This document shows, one piece after another, positions 39,017-49,000 of a stretch of DNA of 64,000 nt (position 1 is its first letter; every line of letters starts with the position of its first letter). Source of the stretch: Campylobacter corcagiensis (GTDB lineage: Bacteria; Campylobacterota; Campylobacteria; Campylobacterales; Campylobacteraceae). Under the pieces are notes generated by a model, which saw only the letters and a program-made list of their open reading frames with translations, did no database searches and was not told the DNA's origin. The stretch spans positions 1,364,001 through 1,428,000 of the forward strand of contig NZ_CP053842.1 in the NCBI RefSeq assembly GCF_013201645.1. Reading direction: 5' to 3'. A program made the position numbers and the translations under genes.

Positions 39017-39634
39017 TTGAAAATAGAAGTTAAAATTTGTGGAATAAAAAGCGTAGATGAGGCAAAAAGCATCATAAATTTAGACATTGATTATCTAGGC
39101 TTGATTTTTGCTGAGTCTATTAGAAAAGTTAGCTTAGAAACGGCCCTTGAAATTTCAAGCCTAGCATCTAGTTTTAACAAAAAATGCGTTGGTGTTTTTG
39201 CAAATTTAAATGAAAGTGAAATTTTAAAATACTGCACCGTGTCCAAACTAAACGCTGCTCAAATTTATGGAGATTATAGCCAAAATTTATATAAAAATTT
39301 AAAAAAGCACGGCGTTGAAGTTTGGAGAGTTTTTAGCGTTTTAGATAAAATTCCAAATTTAAATTATGATAATTTTGACTTTGCCTTATTTGATTGTAAA
39401 GGTAAAAATTTAGGCGGAAATGGAGTATCTTTTAACTGGAAAATTTTAAAAGGTTTAAAGCCATTTAGCTTTATTTTAGCTGGTGGCATAGGAGTTCAAA
39501 ACGCTTTAAAAGCTGCTTCATACAAACCAAAAGTCATAGATATAAATAGCTGCGTTGAAGATAATAACGACATAAAAGACCCAAATTTAATAGCTGAAAT
39601 TTTAAAAGTTTTAAAAGAAAATAACTATAAATAA
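39017..39634 (+). CDS. trpF: Phosphoribosylanthranilate isomerase
   Basis: A 205-residue (beta/alpha)8 enzyme catalysing the Amadori rearrangement in tryptophan synthesis. The N-terminal KICGIKSVDEA carries the catalytic Cys; a later Asp is in FALFDCKG, and the phosphate site is LAGGIGVQNAL. The start codon is TTG at 39017, with only a weak GGAT upstream, so initiation may be inefficient. It follows trpGD by 14 bases, and a carboxylesterase gene follows by 12 bases. Confidence 0.93.
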   Translation: MKIEVKICGIKSVDEAKSIINLDIDYLGLIFAESIRKVSLETALEISSLASSFNKKCVGVFANLNESEILKYCTVSKLNAAQIYGDYSQNLYKNLKKHGVEVWRVFSVLDKIPNLNYDNFDFALFDCKGKNLGGNGVSFNWKILKGLKPFSFILAGGIGVQNALKAASYKPKVIDINSCVEDNNDIKDPNLIAEILKVLKENNYK

Positions 39635-39646
39635 AAGGAGAATTTT

Positions 39647-41182
39647 ATGAGAGTGTTTTTAATTTTATTAATGATTTTAGGTTTTAGTTTTGCAAGTATG
39701 CCAAAGGTAAATCTTAAAAATGCTGAAATTTATGGCGTTTATAAGGATTATGAAAACACAGAAATTGCTCAGTTTTTAGGCATTCCATACGCAAAAGCTC
39801 CAGTTGGAGATTTAAGATGGGAAAAGCCACAAAATTTAAAACTAAAAGGTAAAATTTTAGCACAAGAATTTGGAAATTTTTGCCCACAAAATGCTGATTT
39901 GGGTGACTTTGCAGTAGCTGGTGGAAATGAGGACTGTCTTAATTTAAATATCTATGTAAAAAAAGATAATTTAAATAAAAACGCTAAAAAACCTGTGATG
40001 GTTTGGATCCATGGTGGAAGCCTTTGGGTTGAGCGAAATAGCGACTATGATGGCTCTAAATTTGCTAAAAATGACGCTGTTTTAGTAAGTATTAATTACC
40101 GCCTTGGAATGTTTGGATTTTTTGCTCATCCAGAACTTAAAAATAGCACAAATTTTGGTCTTTATGACCAGTTAAAAGCCTTAGAATGGATAAAAGAAAA
40201 TATTGAAAATTTTGGCGGCGATAAAGATAATATCACTATTTTTGGCGAAAGCTCAGGTGGCGTAAGTGTGATTTCGCACCTTATATCTCCACTTAGTAAA
40301 GGTAAATTTAACCACGCAATTTCAATGAGTGGGGCTGCTTTGGTTGGAAGATATCCTGCATTTGGAACGCCGTATCCTTTGGAAGTTGCACAAAATATCG
40401 GTGCAGAGTTTAGTAAATTTAAAGGTTGTAAAGATTTAAAATGTCTAAAAAGCTTAAGCAGTGATGAAATCCTTAAAAACTCATTTAAATATCAAATTAA
40501 TATGCCTGTGATTGATAAAGAGTTTTTTCCATATCACCCTGCTGATATGCTTGAAAATGGGGAGTTTAACCGCGTTACTTTTGTAAATGGAAACACAAGA
40601 GATGAGGGAAGATTTTTTACAGCGATAATGGAAAATTTATCTAAAAAACCGATGGATCAAAAAAGCTTTAATGAAGCATTAAATGGCTATTTACAGCCAA
40701 ATTTAGCCAAAAAAACAAAAGAGTTTTTTAAAGATGAGATAAAAAAAGACCCAGCCGATGCCTACGCAAAAATTCAAACTTCTTTAATGTTTGCTTGCAG
40801 TGGCAAAAAAATAAATGATTTAATTAGTAAATTTATGCCTGTTTATGCATATGAATTTAACGATATTACCGCACCAAGCTATTTAGAAAAAGTTAGTTTT
40901 GATTTAAAAGCAGCTCACACTTTAGAACTTCCTTATATTTTTCCAAATTTTCATGGTGGCGGACTTTTAGCAACTAGGCTTGATAAAAATCAACTAAATT
41001 TAGCTAATAATATGGTTAAAAATTTCATAAATTTAAAAGATATTTCAAAAACAGATTTTGTAAAGTATCAGCCAAATTTAGAAAATATTTTAATTTTTCA
41101 AGAGCCAAAGCCATATGTTGAAAAAAATAGCCACTCAATCAGGCATAATTGTAAATTTTGGGACGAAAGTGGTGCGTATTAG
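39647..41182 (+). CDS. Secreted type-B carboxylesterase (alpha/beta hydrolase)
   Basis: A 511-residue carboxylesterase/para-nitrobenzyl-esterase family protein with a signal peptide (MRVFLILLMILGFSFAS). Family marks are QFLGIPYAKAPVGDLRW, the disulfide-type EDCLNLNIYV, oxyanion-hole VWIHGGSLWV, nucleophile Ser 202 in GESSGG and the catalytic His in AAHTLELPYIF. It should hydrolyse ester substrates in the periplasm or outside; the substrate is unknown. AAAAGGAG precedes the ATG. It sits between trpF and trpB, where no tryptophan step needs it, so it looks like an insertion into the operon that kept co-transcription. Confidence 0.92.
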   Translation: MRVFLILLMILGFSFASMPKVNLKNAEIYGVYKDYENTEIAQFLGIPYAKAPVGDLRWEKPQNLKLKGKILAQEFGNFCPQNADLGDFAVAGGNEDCLNLNIYVKKDNLNKNAKKPVMVWIHGGSLWVERNSDYDGSKFAKNDAVLVSINYRLGMFGFFAHPELKNSTNFGLYDQLKALEWIKENIENFGGDKDNITIFGESSGGVSVISHLISPLSKGKFNHAISMSGAALVGRYPAFGTPYPLEVAQNIGAEFSKFKGCKDLKCLKSLSSDEILKNSFKYQINMPVIDKEFFPYHPADMLENGEFNRVTFVNGNTRDEGRFFTAIMENLSKKPMDQKSFNEALNGYLQPNLAKKTKEFFKDEIKKDPADAYAKIQTSLMFACSGKKINDLISKFMPVYAYEFNDITAPSYLEKVSFDLKAAHTLELPYIFPNFHGGGLLATRLDKNQLNLANNMVKNFINLKDISKTDFVKYQPNLENILIFQEPKPYVEKNSHSIRHNCKFWDESGAY

Positions 41183-41233
41183 CTTAAAATTAAATAAATT
41201 TATATATAATCTACAAAAAACAAAAGGTAAGTG

Positions 41234-42415
41234 ATGAATAAAAAAGCATATTTTGGAGAATTTGGTGGTCAGTTTATCCCTGAAACTGCGATGTTTGCGG
41301 TAGAAGAACTAGAAAAAGCATATGAAAATATAGCAAAATCAAAAGAATTTAAAGATGAGTTAAACTATCTTTTAAAAGAGTATGTTGGTCGCCCAACACC
41401 GCTTTATCATGCAAAAAATTTAAGCAAACATTATAAACATGAAATTTATCTAAAAAGAGAGGATTTAAACCACACAGGTGCTCATAAAATAAATAACGCC
41501 CTAGCACAAACCCTACTAGCAAAAAAAATGGGTAAAAAAAAGGTTATCGCTGAAACTGGTGCTGGACAGCACGGCGTTGCAACAGCCACAGCTGCGGCAC
41601 TTTTAGGACTTGAGTGCGATGTTTATATGGGCGAAGTTGATGCAAAAAGACAAGAGTTAAATAAATTTAGAATGAAGCTTTTGGGTGCAAATGTTATTGA
41701 GATTAGTGAGGGCTTAAAAACCTTAAAAGAGGCAACCACAGCTGCAATTCAAGCGTGGGTTAATGAGATAGAAAGCGTTTTTTATGTCATTGGCTCAGTT
41801 GTAGGACCTCATCCATATCCAAAAATGGTTAGGGATTTTCAAAGAATAATAGGCGATGAAACCAAAGCCCAACTTCAACAAAAGGGCATAAAGGCTGATT
41901 ATATCATCGCTTGTGTTGGTGGTGGAAGTAATGCAATGGGAATGTTTTTTCCATTTTTAGATGATGAAAATGTTAATTTAATAGGCGTTGAAGCTGGTGG
42001 GCTAGGAGCTGATACACCTTATCACGCAGCAACGCTAACAAATGGAAAAGAGGGAATTTTACATGGCATGAAAACTATCGTTTTGCAAGACAGATATGGT
42101 AGAATTTTACCAGTTCATAGCATCTCTGCGGGGCTTGATTATCCTGGAATTGGACCTGAGCACTCTCATCTTTTTAAAACCAAAAAAGCCTCATATTTTC
42201 CAGTAAGCGATGATGAGTGCATAAATGCCTTGAAATTACTCTCACAAAAAGAAGGGATAATTCCAGCCATTGAGAGTGCTCACGCTTTGGCTTATTTAGA
42301 AAAACTTTGTCCAACTTTAGAAGAAAAATCAACCATTGTTGTAAATATTTCAGGGCGCGGGGATAAAGATATGGACACAGTTATGAACTATCAAAAAGGA
42401 AAAATTTATGGATAA
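41234..42415 (+). CDS. trpB: Tryptophan synthase beta subunit
   Basis: A 393-residue PLP enzyme joining indole with serine. The PLP lysine is K85 in [11 protein letters not shown], and the phosphate loop is [15 protein letters not shown] at 41231 and ATG at 41234 are adjacent; I use the ATG, with AAAGGTAA upstream. It overlaps trpA by 8 bases, as expected for co-assembled subunits. Length and motifs are typical of TrpB1. Confidence 0.97.
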   Translation: MNKKAYFGEFGGQFIPETAMFAVEELEKAYENIAKSKEFKDELNYLLKEYVGRPTPLYHAKNLSKHYKHEIYLKREDLNHTGAHKINNALAQTLLAKKMGKKKVIAETGAGQHGVATATAAALLGLECDVYMGEVDAKRQELNKFRMKLLGANVIEISEGLKTLKEATTAAIQAWVNEIESVFYVIGSVVGPHPYPKMVRDFQRIIGDETKAQLQQKGIKADYIIACVGGGSNAMGMFFPFLDDENVNLIGVEAGGLGADTPYHAATLTNGKEGILHGMKTIVLQDRYGRILPVHSISAGLDYPGIGPEHSHLFKTKKASYFPVSDDECINALKLLSQKEGIIPAIESAHALAYLEKLCPTLEEKSTIVVNISGRGDKDMDTVMNYQKGKIYG

Positions 42416-43172
42416 GATAAAAAAAGCTTTTGATGAGAAGTTAAAAAACGGCAAAAAGGCAAATATCGGCTACATAGTTGGTGGATATCCAGACTTAAAC
42501 TACACAAAAGAGTTAATTAATAACCTTGATAAATGCTCTCTTGATATCCTAGAAATCGGCATTCCATACACCGACCCACTAGCTGATGGAAAGGTGATAT
42601 TTGATGCTAGTTTTAAGGCGTGTCAAAACGGCGTTACAACTGATGATGTTTTTAAGATGCTAAAAGAGTGTAAAACTAATAAATGCTTAGTTTTTTTGGT
42701 TTATTATAATTTAGTTTTTTCATATGGGCTTGAGAGTTTTGTAAAAAAGGCAAAAGAGGTTGGCATAAGCGGTCTTATAGTGCCAGATCTACCTTGTGAA
42801 GAAAGTGATAAATTATTTGAAATTTGTAAAAATCACGGACTTAGTTTAATTCCACTAATTAGCGTTACATCAGAGTATAGACTTCCTAAACTTTTAGAAA
42901 AATCAAGCGGATTTATCTACGCAGTTGGGTCAATCGGCGTAACTGGTGGCAAACAAACGCCGATAAATAGGCTTAAACACATGGTAGGCGATATTAAAAA
43001 CGCTACAAATTTGCCAGTTGCAGTTGGCTTTGGGATTAGAACAAATGATGATGTAAAACTAACTAAAAGCTACGCTGATGGGGCAATTGTTGGAACTTCT
43101 ATAGTTAAGCTTTGTGGAAATTTGAGTGTGGGCGAACTTTTAAAAGAGATAGATGAAATTTTTAAGGATTGA
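42408..43172 (+). CDS. trpA: Tryptophan synthase alpha subunit
   Basis: A 254-residue TIM barrel that splits indole-3-glycerol phosphate and channels indole to TrpB. Catalytic acids lie in [14 protein letters not shown], and [11 protein letters not shown] and [11 protein letters not shown] form the phosphate site. It is the last tryptophan gene in the operon. No trpC (indole-glycerol-phosphate synthase) gene is present in this window, so that step must be encoded elsewhere. Confidence 0.96.
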   Translation: MDKIKKAFDEKLKNGKKANIGYIVGGYPDLNYTKELINNLDKCSLDILEIGIPYTDPLADGKVIFDASFKACQNGVTTDDVFKMLKECKTNKCLVFLVYYNLVFSYGLESFVKKAKEVGISGLIVPDLPCEESDKLFEICKNHGLSLIPLISVTSEYRLPKLLEKSSGFIYAVGSIGVTGGKQTPINRLKHMVGDIKNATNLPVAVGFGIRTNDDVKLTKSYADGAIVGTSIVKLCGNLSVGELLKEIDEIFKD

Positions 43173-43173
43173 G

Positions 43174-44022
43174 ATGAAAAAAATTTTAGCAGTTATTCTA
43201 TTTTTTGTTAGCACAATAAATGCAACCACTCTTTTAAACTACGACATCATAGATAAAGGTGCTAGTATTGAACTAAGGCTTTCGTTTGATTCTAAATTTA
43301 ATGCAGAAATTTTACAAGAAAATAGCAAAAATGGAGTTAAATTCACCCTAAAAGGAACTCACAGCGATGATAAATTTACAAATCAAATCGGCTCACCTAT
43401 AATAAGCGATCTTGTTATAGAAAATAGCAAAGATGGAGCTGTAATCTCTGTAAAAGGAAGTAAAAACCTTCAAGCAGCAGCAACTTTGATCGATGAGTTA
43501 ACTCTTAATATAAGTTTTACAGATAGCTCTATCACATCATCTTTACCACTAGAGCCAAAAAATGTAGATAAAAGTAGCAATTTTAGCATAATAAAAACAC
43601 TCTTTTGGATAATAGCAATTACCATAATCCTAGCTATAGTTTTTGTTATTATAAAAATAATAAAAAAAGAGAAAAACAAAAAAGAATTTAATATGTTTGA
43701 GAATTTTCAAGATGAAAATGACGAACAAGATGATAAATATGAAGCTCAACCCATCTACGATGAAGATAAAATCATAACAGAAACAAGTGATTTAAAAAAT
43801 GACTCACCAACATCTCAAAATAACTCTATTGATGTGATATATAGTGAGAAAATTTCGGATGACAAAGAGCTTATTTTAATAAATAAAGACGGTAAGGTAT
43901 TTTTAAATTTTTTAAGTAAAGATAATGAAATTCCAGCTGACATTTATGACGATATGAAAAATGATGGTGATAAATTTGAAGAGTTTCTAAAAATTTGCAA
44001 AAATCAAAGCAGACAGATATAG
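43174..44022 (+). CDS. Membrane-anchored protein of unknown function after trpA
   Basis: A 282-residue protein. Signal peptide (MKKILAVILFFVSTINA), a periplasmic beta-rich segment of about 100 residues (ASIELRLSFDSKFNAE, then short strands) that loosely recalls an AMIN-type domain, one membrane helix (FWIIAITIILAIVFVIIKI), then an acidic cytoplasmic tail of about 100 residues. The start is ATG 43174 with AAGGAT upstream; a longer frame from 43153 lies inside trpA. It is 1 base after the trpA stop, so it is co-transcribed, but I see no link with tryptophan. Function not assigned. Confidence 0.75.
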   Translation: MKKILAVILFFVSTINATTLLNYDIIDKGASIELRLSFDSKFNAEILQENSKNGVKFTLKGTHSDDKFTNQIGSPIISDLVIENSKDGAVISVKGSKNLQAAATLIDELTLNISFTDSSITSSLPLEPKNVDKSSNFSIIKTLFWIIAITIILAIVFVIIKIIKKEKNKKEFNMFENFQDENDEQDDKYEAQPIYDEDKIITETSDLKNDSPTSQNNSIDVIYSEKISDDKELILINKDGKVFLNFLSKDNEIPADIYDDMKNDGDKFEEFLKICKNQSRQI

Positions 44023-44047
44023 AAATAGCCCAAATTTTGGGCTATTT
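44023..44047. terminator. Bidirectional terminator between the trp-operon tail and fldA
   Basis: AAATAGCCC and GGGCTATTT form a 9-base-pair stem with a 7-base loop. It begins at the stop of the upstream gene and touches the stop of fldA on the opposite strand. T or A runs flank both sides. Confidence 0.85.
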
Positions 44048-44535
44048 TAGTTAAAATACTTTTTTATTTGACTTACCCAGTTTGAAATTCTATCCTCACT
44101 TTTTTCACTTTCATTATCATAATCAAGCACAAGTCCTACGAATTTACCGTTTACTACTGCTCTACTTTCATCAAATTCATATCCATCAGTACTAACTTCT
44201 CCTACAATATTTGCTCCAGCTTTTTTAAAATTTTCATATAAAATTCCCATACCATCGCAAAAACTATCAGAGTAAGACAAACTATCACCAAGCCCAAAAA
44301 GAGCTACAGTTTTGCCACTTAAATTCAAACTATCAAAGTCAAAGCTATCCCAGTCATCTTGAAGTTCGCCATCATTCCAAGTTGAAGTTCCACATATTAA
44401 ACCATCATAGCTATTTAAAGTGTTAGCATCACAATCTGATACATTTAAAGCTTTAGTGCCTAAACTATCTGCTATTAAACCCGCAGCCTCTTCAGTACTG
44501 CCCATAGAACTGCCAAAAATAACTGCAAATGACAT
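44047..44535 (-). CDS. fldA: Flavodoxin
   Basis: A 162-residue long-chain flavodoxin binding FMN. The phosphate loop is GSSMGSTEEAA near residue 8, the isoalloxazine-flanking loops are GTSTWNDGELQDDW and GLGDSLSYSDSFCDG. In Campylobacter and Helicobacter it is the essential electron acceptor of the pyruvate and 2-oxoglutarate oxidoreductases, and the pyruvate enzyme gene is 0.8 kb upstream. It is translated from a good AAGGAGAG site. Confidence 0.95.
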   Translation of the reverse strand: MSFAVIFGSSMGSTEEAAGLIADSLGTKALNVSDCDANTLNSYDGLICGTSTWNDGELQDDWDSFDFDSLNLSGKTVALFGLGDSLSYSDSFCDGMGILYENFKKAGANIVGEVSTDGYEFDESRAVVNGKFVGLVLDYDNESEKSEDRISNWVSQIKKYFN

Positions 44536-44815
44536 ATTCTCTCCTTAAATTTATAAATTCTTTGTAATTCTCATAAAATAATCAAAATACTTTATTTATT
44601 AATTACAAACCAATTAAACTAAAGCTATAAAATCACTATTTTTAATAAATCCATACAATAAAATATAGTCTAATTTTTATCGCAGAAATTTTAAAGCTTA
44701 TATAAATTCTGCCATTTCATAAGATATTTTAAATTTCTCATCAGAGTAAATTTTAAAACCAAGAAATATAACTTAATTTACCCACTCAATTTAAAACTAC
44801 TCTAAATCTATCTGC

Positions 44816-45133
44816 TTAGCACTCGCCTTTACAAGAAAACTCTTTATCCATGCCAAAAACCTTACAAAACTCACAGTATACGCAACTAACGCTTCTTTTT
44901 GCACAAACAATAGGAATATTTCGTTTTTTAGCATCACCTTTGATTTTTTTCATTGTGTTATGATTAAGAAAAGATGTAAGCATAACTACACACTCTGTAT
45001 CAGCAGGAATTACTTTTCTATTAACTCTATTTTCATTTCTTGCATCCCAATGCTCAATCTTTTTAGCCCCTAAATCCGATAAAACAGCCTTTATAGGCGT
45101 TATCTCATCTGCTCCTACTACTAATACTGACAT
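44816..45133 (-). CDS. DUF2325 cysteine-rich protein
   Basis: A 105-residue protein matching the DUF2325 pattern: a Rossmann-like start (SVLVVGADEITPIKAVL), a VVMLTSFLNHNTMKKIK segment and a Cys-rich tail (CVYCEFC and CKGEC, plus Cys in IVCAKR). The cysteines suggest metal or redox sensing. It lies alone between flavodoxin and pyruvate oxidoreductase genes on the same strand, separated from both by AT-rich gaps of 280 and 162 bases. The biochemical role is not known. Confidence 0.85.
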   Translation of the reverse strand: MSVLVVGADEITPIKAVLSDLGAKKIEHWDARNENRVNRKVIPADTECVVMLTSFLNHNTMKKIKGDAKKRNIPIVCAKRSVSCVYCEFCKVFGMDKEFSCKGEC

Positions 45134-45265
45134 ATTGACTCCTTTTAAATTTTAAAGAATTATACTATTTTTCTGCTTAATTAATTCTGATATTCGTTAT
45201 CATAACTTAAATTTTATATAGGGTATATTATTTGATTGTTAAAAATGGTTATATTTCATTATAAA

Positions 45266-45291
45266 TTTGGGGTGAGACATCCACCCCCAAA
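45266..45291 (-). terminator. Stem-loop after the pyruvate oxidoreductase gene
   Basis: TTTGGGGGTGG and CACCCCAAA pair on the minus strand with one bulge around ATGTCT, overlapping the region just past the stop, followed by an AT-rich run. Confidence 0.6.
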
Positions 45292-45295
45292 CTAA

Positions 45296-48200
45296 TTAAT
45301 TTTCTATCTCATCACTAAAATCAGCGTTTGCAAGTCTTTTTAACTGCCTATACTGCCTCATAGCATCAGATTTATTTTTAGCATAAAGATCATTTGCTCT
45401 TATAGGATCAAGTTTTTTAAGAGCACTATATCTTACTTCTTTAGACAAAAATTCCTCATAAAGATCCCAATCAGGCTCTTTTGAAGTAATCTTAAGTGGG
45501 TTTTTTCCTTCAGATATCAAACGCGGATCATATGTATATGTTGGCCAATACCCACATTTTGTAGCAAGTTCTGCTTGATTTCCAGAACCACTTAAACCAC
45601 CCTTTATACCATGAGCAATGCATGGACTATAAGCTATGATAAGACTAGCTCCTGGGTAACTCTCAGCTGCTACAATAGCTTTAAGAGTTGCTGCTTGAGA
45701 TGCATTTGAGTTAATCTGAGCTACAAAAACATTTCCATAACTCATCATCATCATTCCAAGATCTTTATGCTGGGCTGGTTTGCCAGCAGAAGTAAACTGA
45801 GCGATTGAGCCAGCTCTACTTGCTTTTGAGCTTTGTCCGCCTGTGTTTGAGTAAACTTCAGTATCTAAAACCAAAACATTTACATTTTCTCCACATGCTA
45901 AAACATGATCTAATCCACCAAAACCGATATCATACGCCCAGCCATCTCCACCAATTATCCACTGAGATTTTTTTGATAGATAGTCTTTAAGACTTAAAAG
46001 CTCTTTTACGCCTTTTTTATCTAAATTTTGCTCTAAAAGCGGAATGAGTTTTTCCCTAATCTCAGCTGAAATTTTAGCGTCTTCTCTATGTTCTATCCAG
46101 TCATTATAGTATGCCGCTATAGAATTTGGCACTTCATCTTTGCTATCAAGCATAATGTTTTGTATTCTATGCCTAATAGTATCGGTTGCTACTTTCATAC
46201 CCATACCAAACTCAGCATTATCTTCAAAAAGCGAATTTGCCCACGCTACACCTTTGCCGTCTTTATTTTTCTTATATGGCATTGATGGTGCTGACCCACC
46301 ATAAATAGAGCTACATCCAGTTGCATTTGCGATAATTGTATGATCTCCAAAAAGTCTTGTGACTAAATTTATATATGGTGTCTCGCCACAACCAGGACAT
46401 GCACCATGAAATTCAAAAAGTGACTCACTAAAGCCTATGCCTTTAACGCTTTCTTTATTCATAAGATCATCTTTATAAGTTGCTTTTTTAAATAGATAAT
46501 CAGCGTTTTCTTGTTCACCTCTATCTAGTTCATCTTGCAAAGGAACCATAACTAAAGACTTCTCTTTACTTGGACAGTTTATAGCACAAAGCTCACAACC
46601 TGTACAATCAAGAGGGCTAACTTGTATTTTATATTTTAACTCTTTTAGCTCTTTACCTTTTGCATCAAGCAAGTGTTCTTTTAAATTATTTGGAGCCTTT
46701 AATACCTCATCTTCATCAAGCAAAAAAGCCCTAATAACTGAGTGAGGGCAGACAAAAACACATTGATTACACTGGATACAGTTCTCTTCTTTCCACATAG
46801 GCACAGTTACGCCAATTCCTCGTTTTTCATACTGTGTGGTTCCTTGACTAAAATTTCCATCTTCATATCCTATAAATGCTGATACTGGCAAACTATCGCC
46901 ACGAGCAGCATTTATAGGCTTAACGACATTTTCTATAAAGTCATTTCCTATATATTTATCTTCTTTTTCATCTTTTGGATCTAAATTTGACCAAGAAGAA
47001 TCAACTTCAACCTTTATAAGTGCATCAGATCCTTCATCAATTGCTCTGTAGTTCATATTTACAATAGCTTCGCCCTTGTTTCCATAGCTTTTTTTAGCAA
47101 ATTCTTTCATATATTTTCTTGCATCTTCAAAAGGTATGATATTTGCTAGTTTAAAAAAGGCTGATTGCATAATGGTATTTGTTCTACCACCTAATCCAAT
47201 ATCTCGTGCTAATTTAGTAGCGTTAATGATAAAGAAATTTACATCTCTATCAGCTAGGATTTTTTTAACTCTGTTTGGAAGTCTTTTTACGGTCTCATCT
47301 GCGTCCCAAATGGAGTTTAAAAGAAAAGTTCCATTCTCTCTAACACCATCAATCACATCATAAATTTCAAGATATGATGCTACAGAACAGGCTACAAAAT
47401 GTGGGTTTGATACAAGATAAGTTGAGCGAATCGGCTTTTTACCAAATCTTAAATGGCTTCTTGTATATCCGCCTGACTTTTTGCTATCATAAGCAAAGTA
47501 AGCTTGTGCGTAAAGATCGGTGTTATCTCCGATGATTTTTATAGAGTTTTTATTTGCTCCAACTGTACCGTCTGCACCAAGTCCGTAAAATAAGCACTCA
47601 ATAGCACTGTCATCAGATAGTGAAATTTTCTTGCCAATCTCAAGTGATAAATTTGTCACATCATCTACTATACCAACAGTAAAGCCATTTTTAGGATTTT
47701 CTTTTTTAAGCTCATCAAATACTGCTATCATCTGTGCAGGATCAACATCTTTTGAGCTTAAACCATATCTACCACCTATGATAAGTGGGGCGTTATCTTT
47801 GCCATAAAATGCAGCTTTTATATCAAGATATAGTGGCTCTCCAAGGCTACCTGGCTCTTTTGTCCTGTCTAAAACTGCTATTTTTTCTACACTTTTTGGA
47901 ACAACATCAAAAAGATATTTTAAACTAAATGGTCTATAAAGATGAACCTTAATAATACCAACCTTTTCGCCTTTTTTATTTAGATACTCAACCACCTCTT
48001 CAAGAGTTTGATTAACAGAACCCATTGCTACGATAACTCTGGTGGCTTCTGGATCGCCATAGTAGTTAAAAGGCTTATAATCCCTACCAGTAACTTTTGA
48101 AATCTCTTTCATATAATCAGCTACAATATCAGGAATAGCGTTATAAAAGCGGTTTGGAAGCTCTCTTGTTTGAAAATATATATCATCATTTTGTGCGGTG

Positions 48201-48850
48201 CCGCGGGTTTTAGGATTTTCTGGATTTAGTGACTCGTCTCTAAATTTTTGGACTGCTTCTTTATCTAATAGTCTATCAAAAACTTTATAATCCATAACTT
48301 CTATTTTTTGAATTTCATGACTTGTTCTAAATCCATCAAAAAAGTGTAAAAATGGCACTCGCCCTTTAATAGCTGCAAGGTGAGCAATGCCTGCTAAATC
48401 CATAACTTCTTGAACACAATCACTTGCAAGCATTGCAAATCCAGTTTGTCTACATGCATAAACATCTTGATGATCGCCAAATATAGAAAGTGCTTGTGAG
48501 GCTAGCGAGCGTGCTGCTACATGAATAACTCCAGGAAGGAGTTGTCCAGCTATTTTGTACATATTTGGAATTTTTAAAAGAAGTCCTTGAGAAGCTGTAT
48601 AAGTAGTAGTTAAAGCACCAACTTGAAGTGAACCATGCACAGCCCCAGCAGCTCCAGCTTCGCTTTGCATCTCAACAACCTTAACAGGCATACCAAAAAG
48701 GTTTTTCTTGCCTTGAGACGCCCATATATCTGTATAGTCCGCCATAGGTGAACTAGGCGTAATAGGATAGATTCCAGCAACTTCAGTAAAAGCATAAGCC
48801 GCGTATGCTGCTGCTTCGTTGCCATCCATTGTTTTCATTATTTTACTCAT
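45296..48850 (-). CDS. nifJ: Pyruvate:flavodoxin/ferredoxin oxidoreductase
   Basis: A 1184-residue single-chain PFOR converting pyruvate and CoA into acetyl-CoA and CO2 and passing electrons to flavodoxin. Order: pyruvate-binding domain (YPITPSSPMADYTDIWA near residue 25), gamma domain, two 4Fe-4S sites (CIQCNQCVFVCP near 690 and CTGCELCAINCP near 752), then the TPP domain with CPGCGETPY (near 818) and IIGGDGWAYDIGFGGLDHVL. Oxygen-sensitive, central in microaerobic metabolism. It is a stand-alone gene with TACAAT as a likely -10 near 48876-48881. Confidence 0.97.
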   Translation of the reverse strand: MSKIMKTMDGNEAAAYAAYAFTEVAGIYPITPSSPMADYTDIWASQGKKNLFGMPVKVVEMQSEAGAAGAVHGSLQVGALTTTYTASQGLLLKIPNMYKIAGQLLPGVIHVAARSLASQALSIFGDHQDVYACRQTGFAMLASDCVQEVMDLAGIAHLAAIKGRVPFLHFFDGFRTSHEIQKIEVMDYKVFDRLLDKEAVQKFRDESLNPENPKTRGTAQNDDIYFQTRELPNRFYNAIPDIVADYMKEISKVTGRDYKPFNYYGDPEATRVIVAMGSVNQTLEEVVEYLNKKGEKVGIIKVHLYRPFSLKYLFDVVPKSVEKIAVLDRTKEPGSLGEPLYLDIKAAFYGKDNAPLIIGGRYGLSSKDVDPAQMIAVFDELKKENPKNGFTVGIVDDVTNLSLEIGKKISLSDDSAIECLFYGLGADGTVGANKNSIKIIGDNTDLYAQAYFAYDSKKSGGYTRSHLRFGKKPIRSTYLVSNPHFVACSVASYLEIYDVIDGVRENGTFLLNSIWDADETVKRLPNRVKKILADRDVNFFIINATKLARDIGLGGRTNTIMQSAFFKLANIIPFEDARKYMKEFAKKSYGNKGEAIVNMNYRAIDEGSDALIKVEVDSSWSNLDPKDEKEDKYIGNDFIENVVKPINAARGDSLPVSAFIGYEDGNFSQGTTQYEKRGIGVTVPMWKEENCIQCNQCVFVCPHSVIRAFLLDEDEVLKAPNNLKEHLLDAKGKELKELKYKIQVSPLDCTGCELCAINCPSKEKSLVMVPLQDELDRGEQENADYLFKKATYKDDLMNKESVKGIGFSESLFEFHGACPGCGETPYINLVTRLFGDHTIIANATGCSSIYGGSAPSMPYKKNKDGKGVAWANSLFEDNAEFGMGMKVATDTIRHRIQNIMLDSKDEVPNSIAAYYNDWIEHREDAKISAEIREKLIPLLEQNLDKKGVKELLSLKDYLSKKSQWIIGGDGWAYDIGFGGLDHVLACGENVNVLVLDTEVYSNTGGQSSKASRAGSIAQFTSAGKPAQHKDLGMMMMSYGNVFVAQINSNASQAATLKAIVAAESYPGASLIIAYSPCIAHGIKGGLSGSGNQAELATKCGYWPTYTYDPRLISEGKNPLKITSKEPDWDLYEEFLSKEVRYSALKKLDPIRANDLYAKNKSDAMRQYRQLKRLANADFSDEIEN

Positions 48851-49000
48851 CTAATCTCCTAGTATTAAGTAGGGTATTGTATCAAAATATTGCTAAAATA
48901 TGATTAATGTATAAATAAGTAATTTTTCTAAAACTTAGTTAAAGCTCTATAGTAATAAAATGTGTAAATTTGATAGTGAATAAATTTGAGTCTAAACTAT

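Noticed and set aside
44536-44815. Possible RNA gene in the gap upstream of fldA
   Set aside because: The 280 bases are very AT-rich, with no cloverleaf, conserved RNA pattern or strong stem; they probably hold only the fldA promoter and the downstream end of the DUF2325 transcript.
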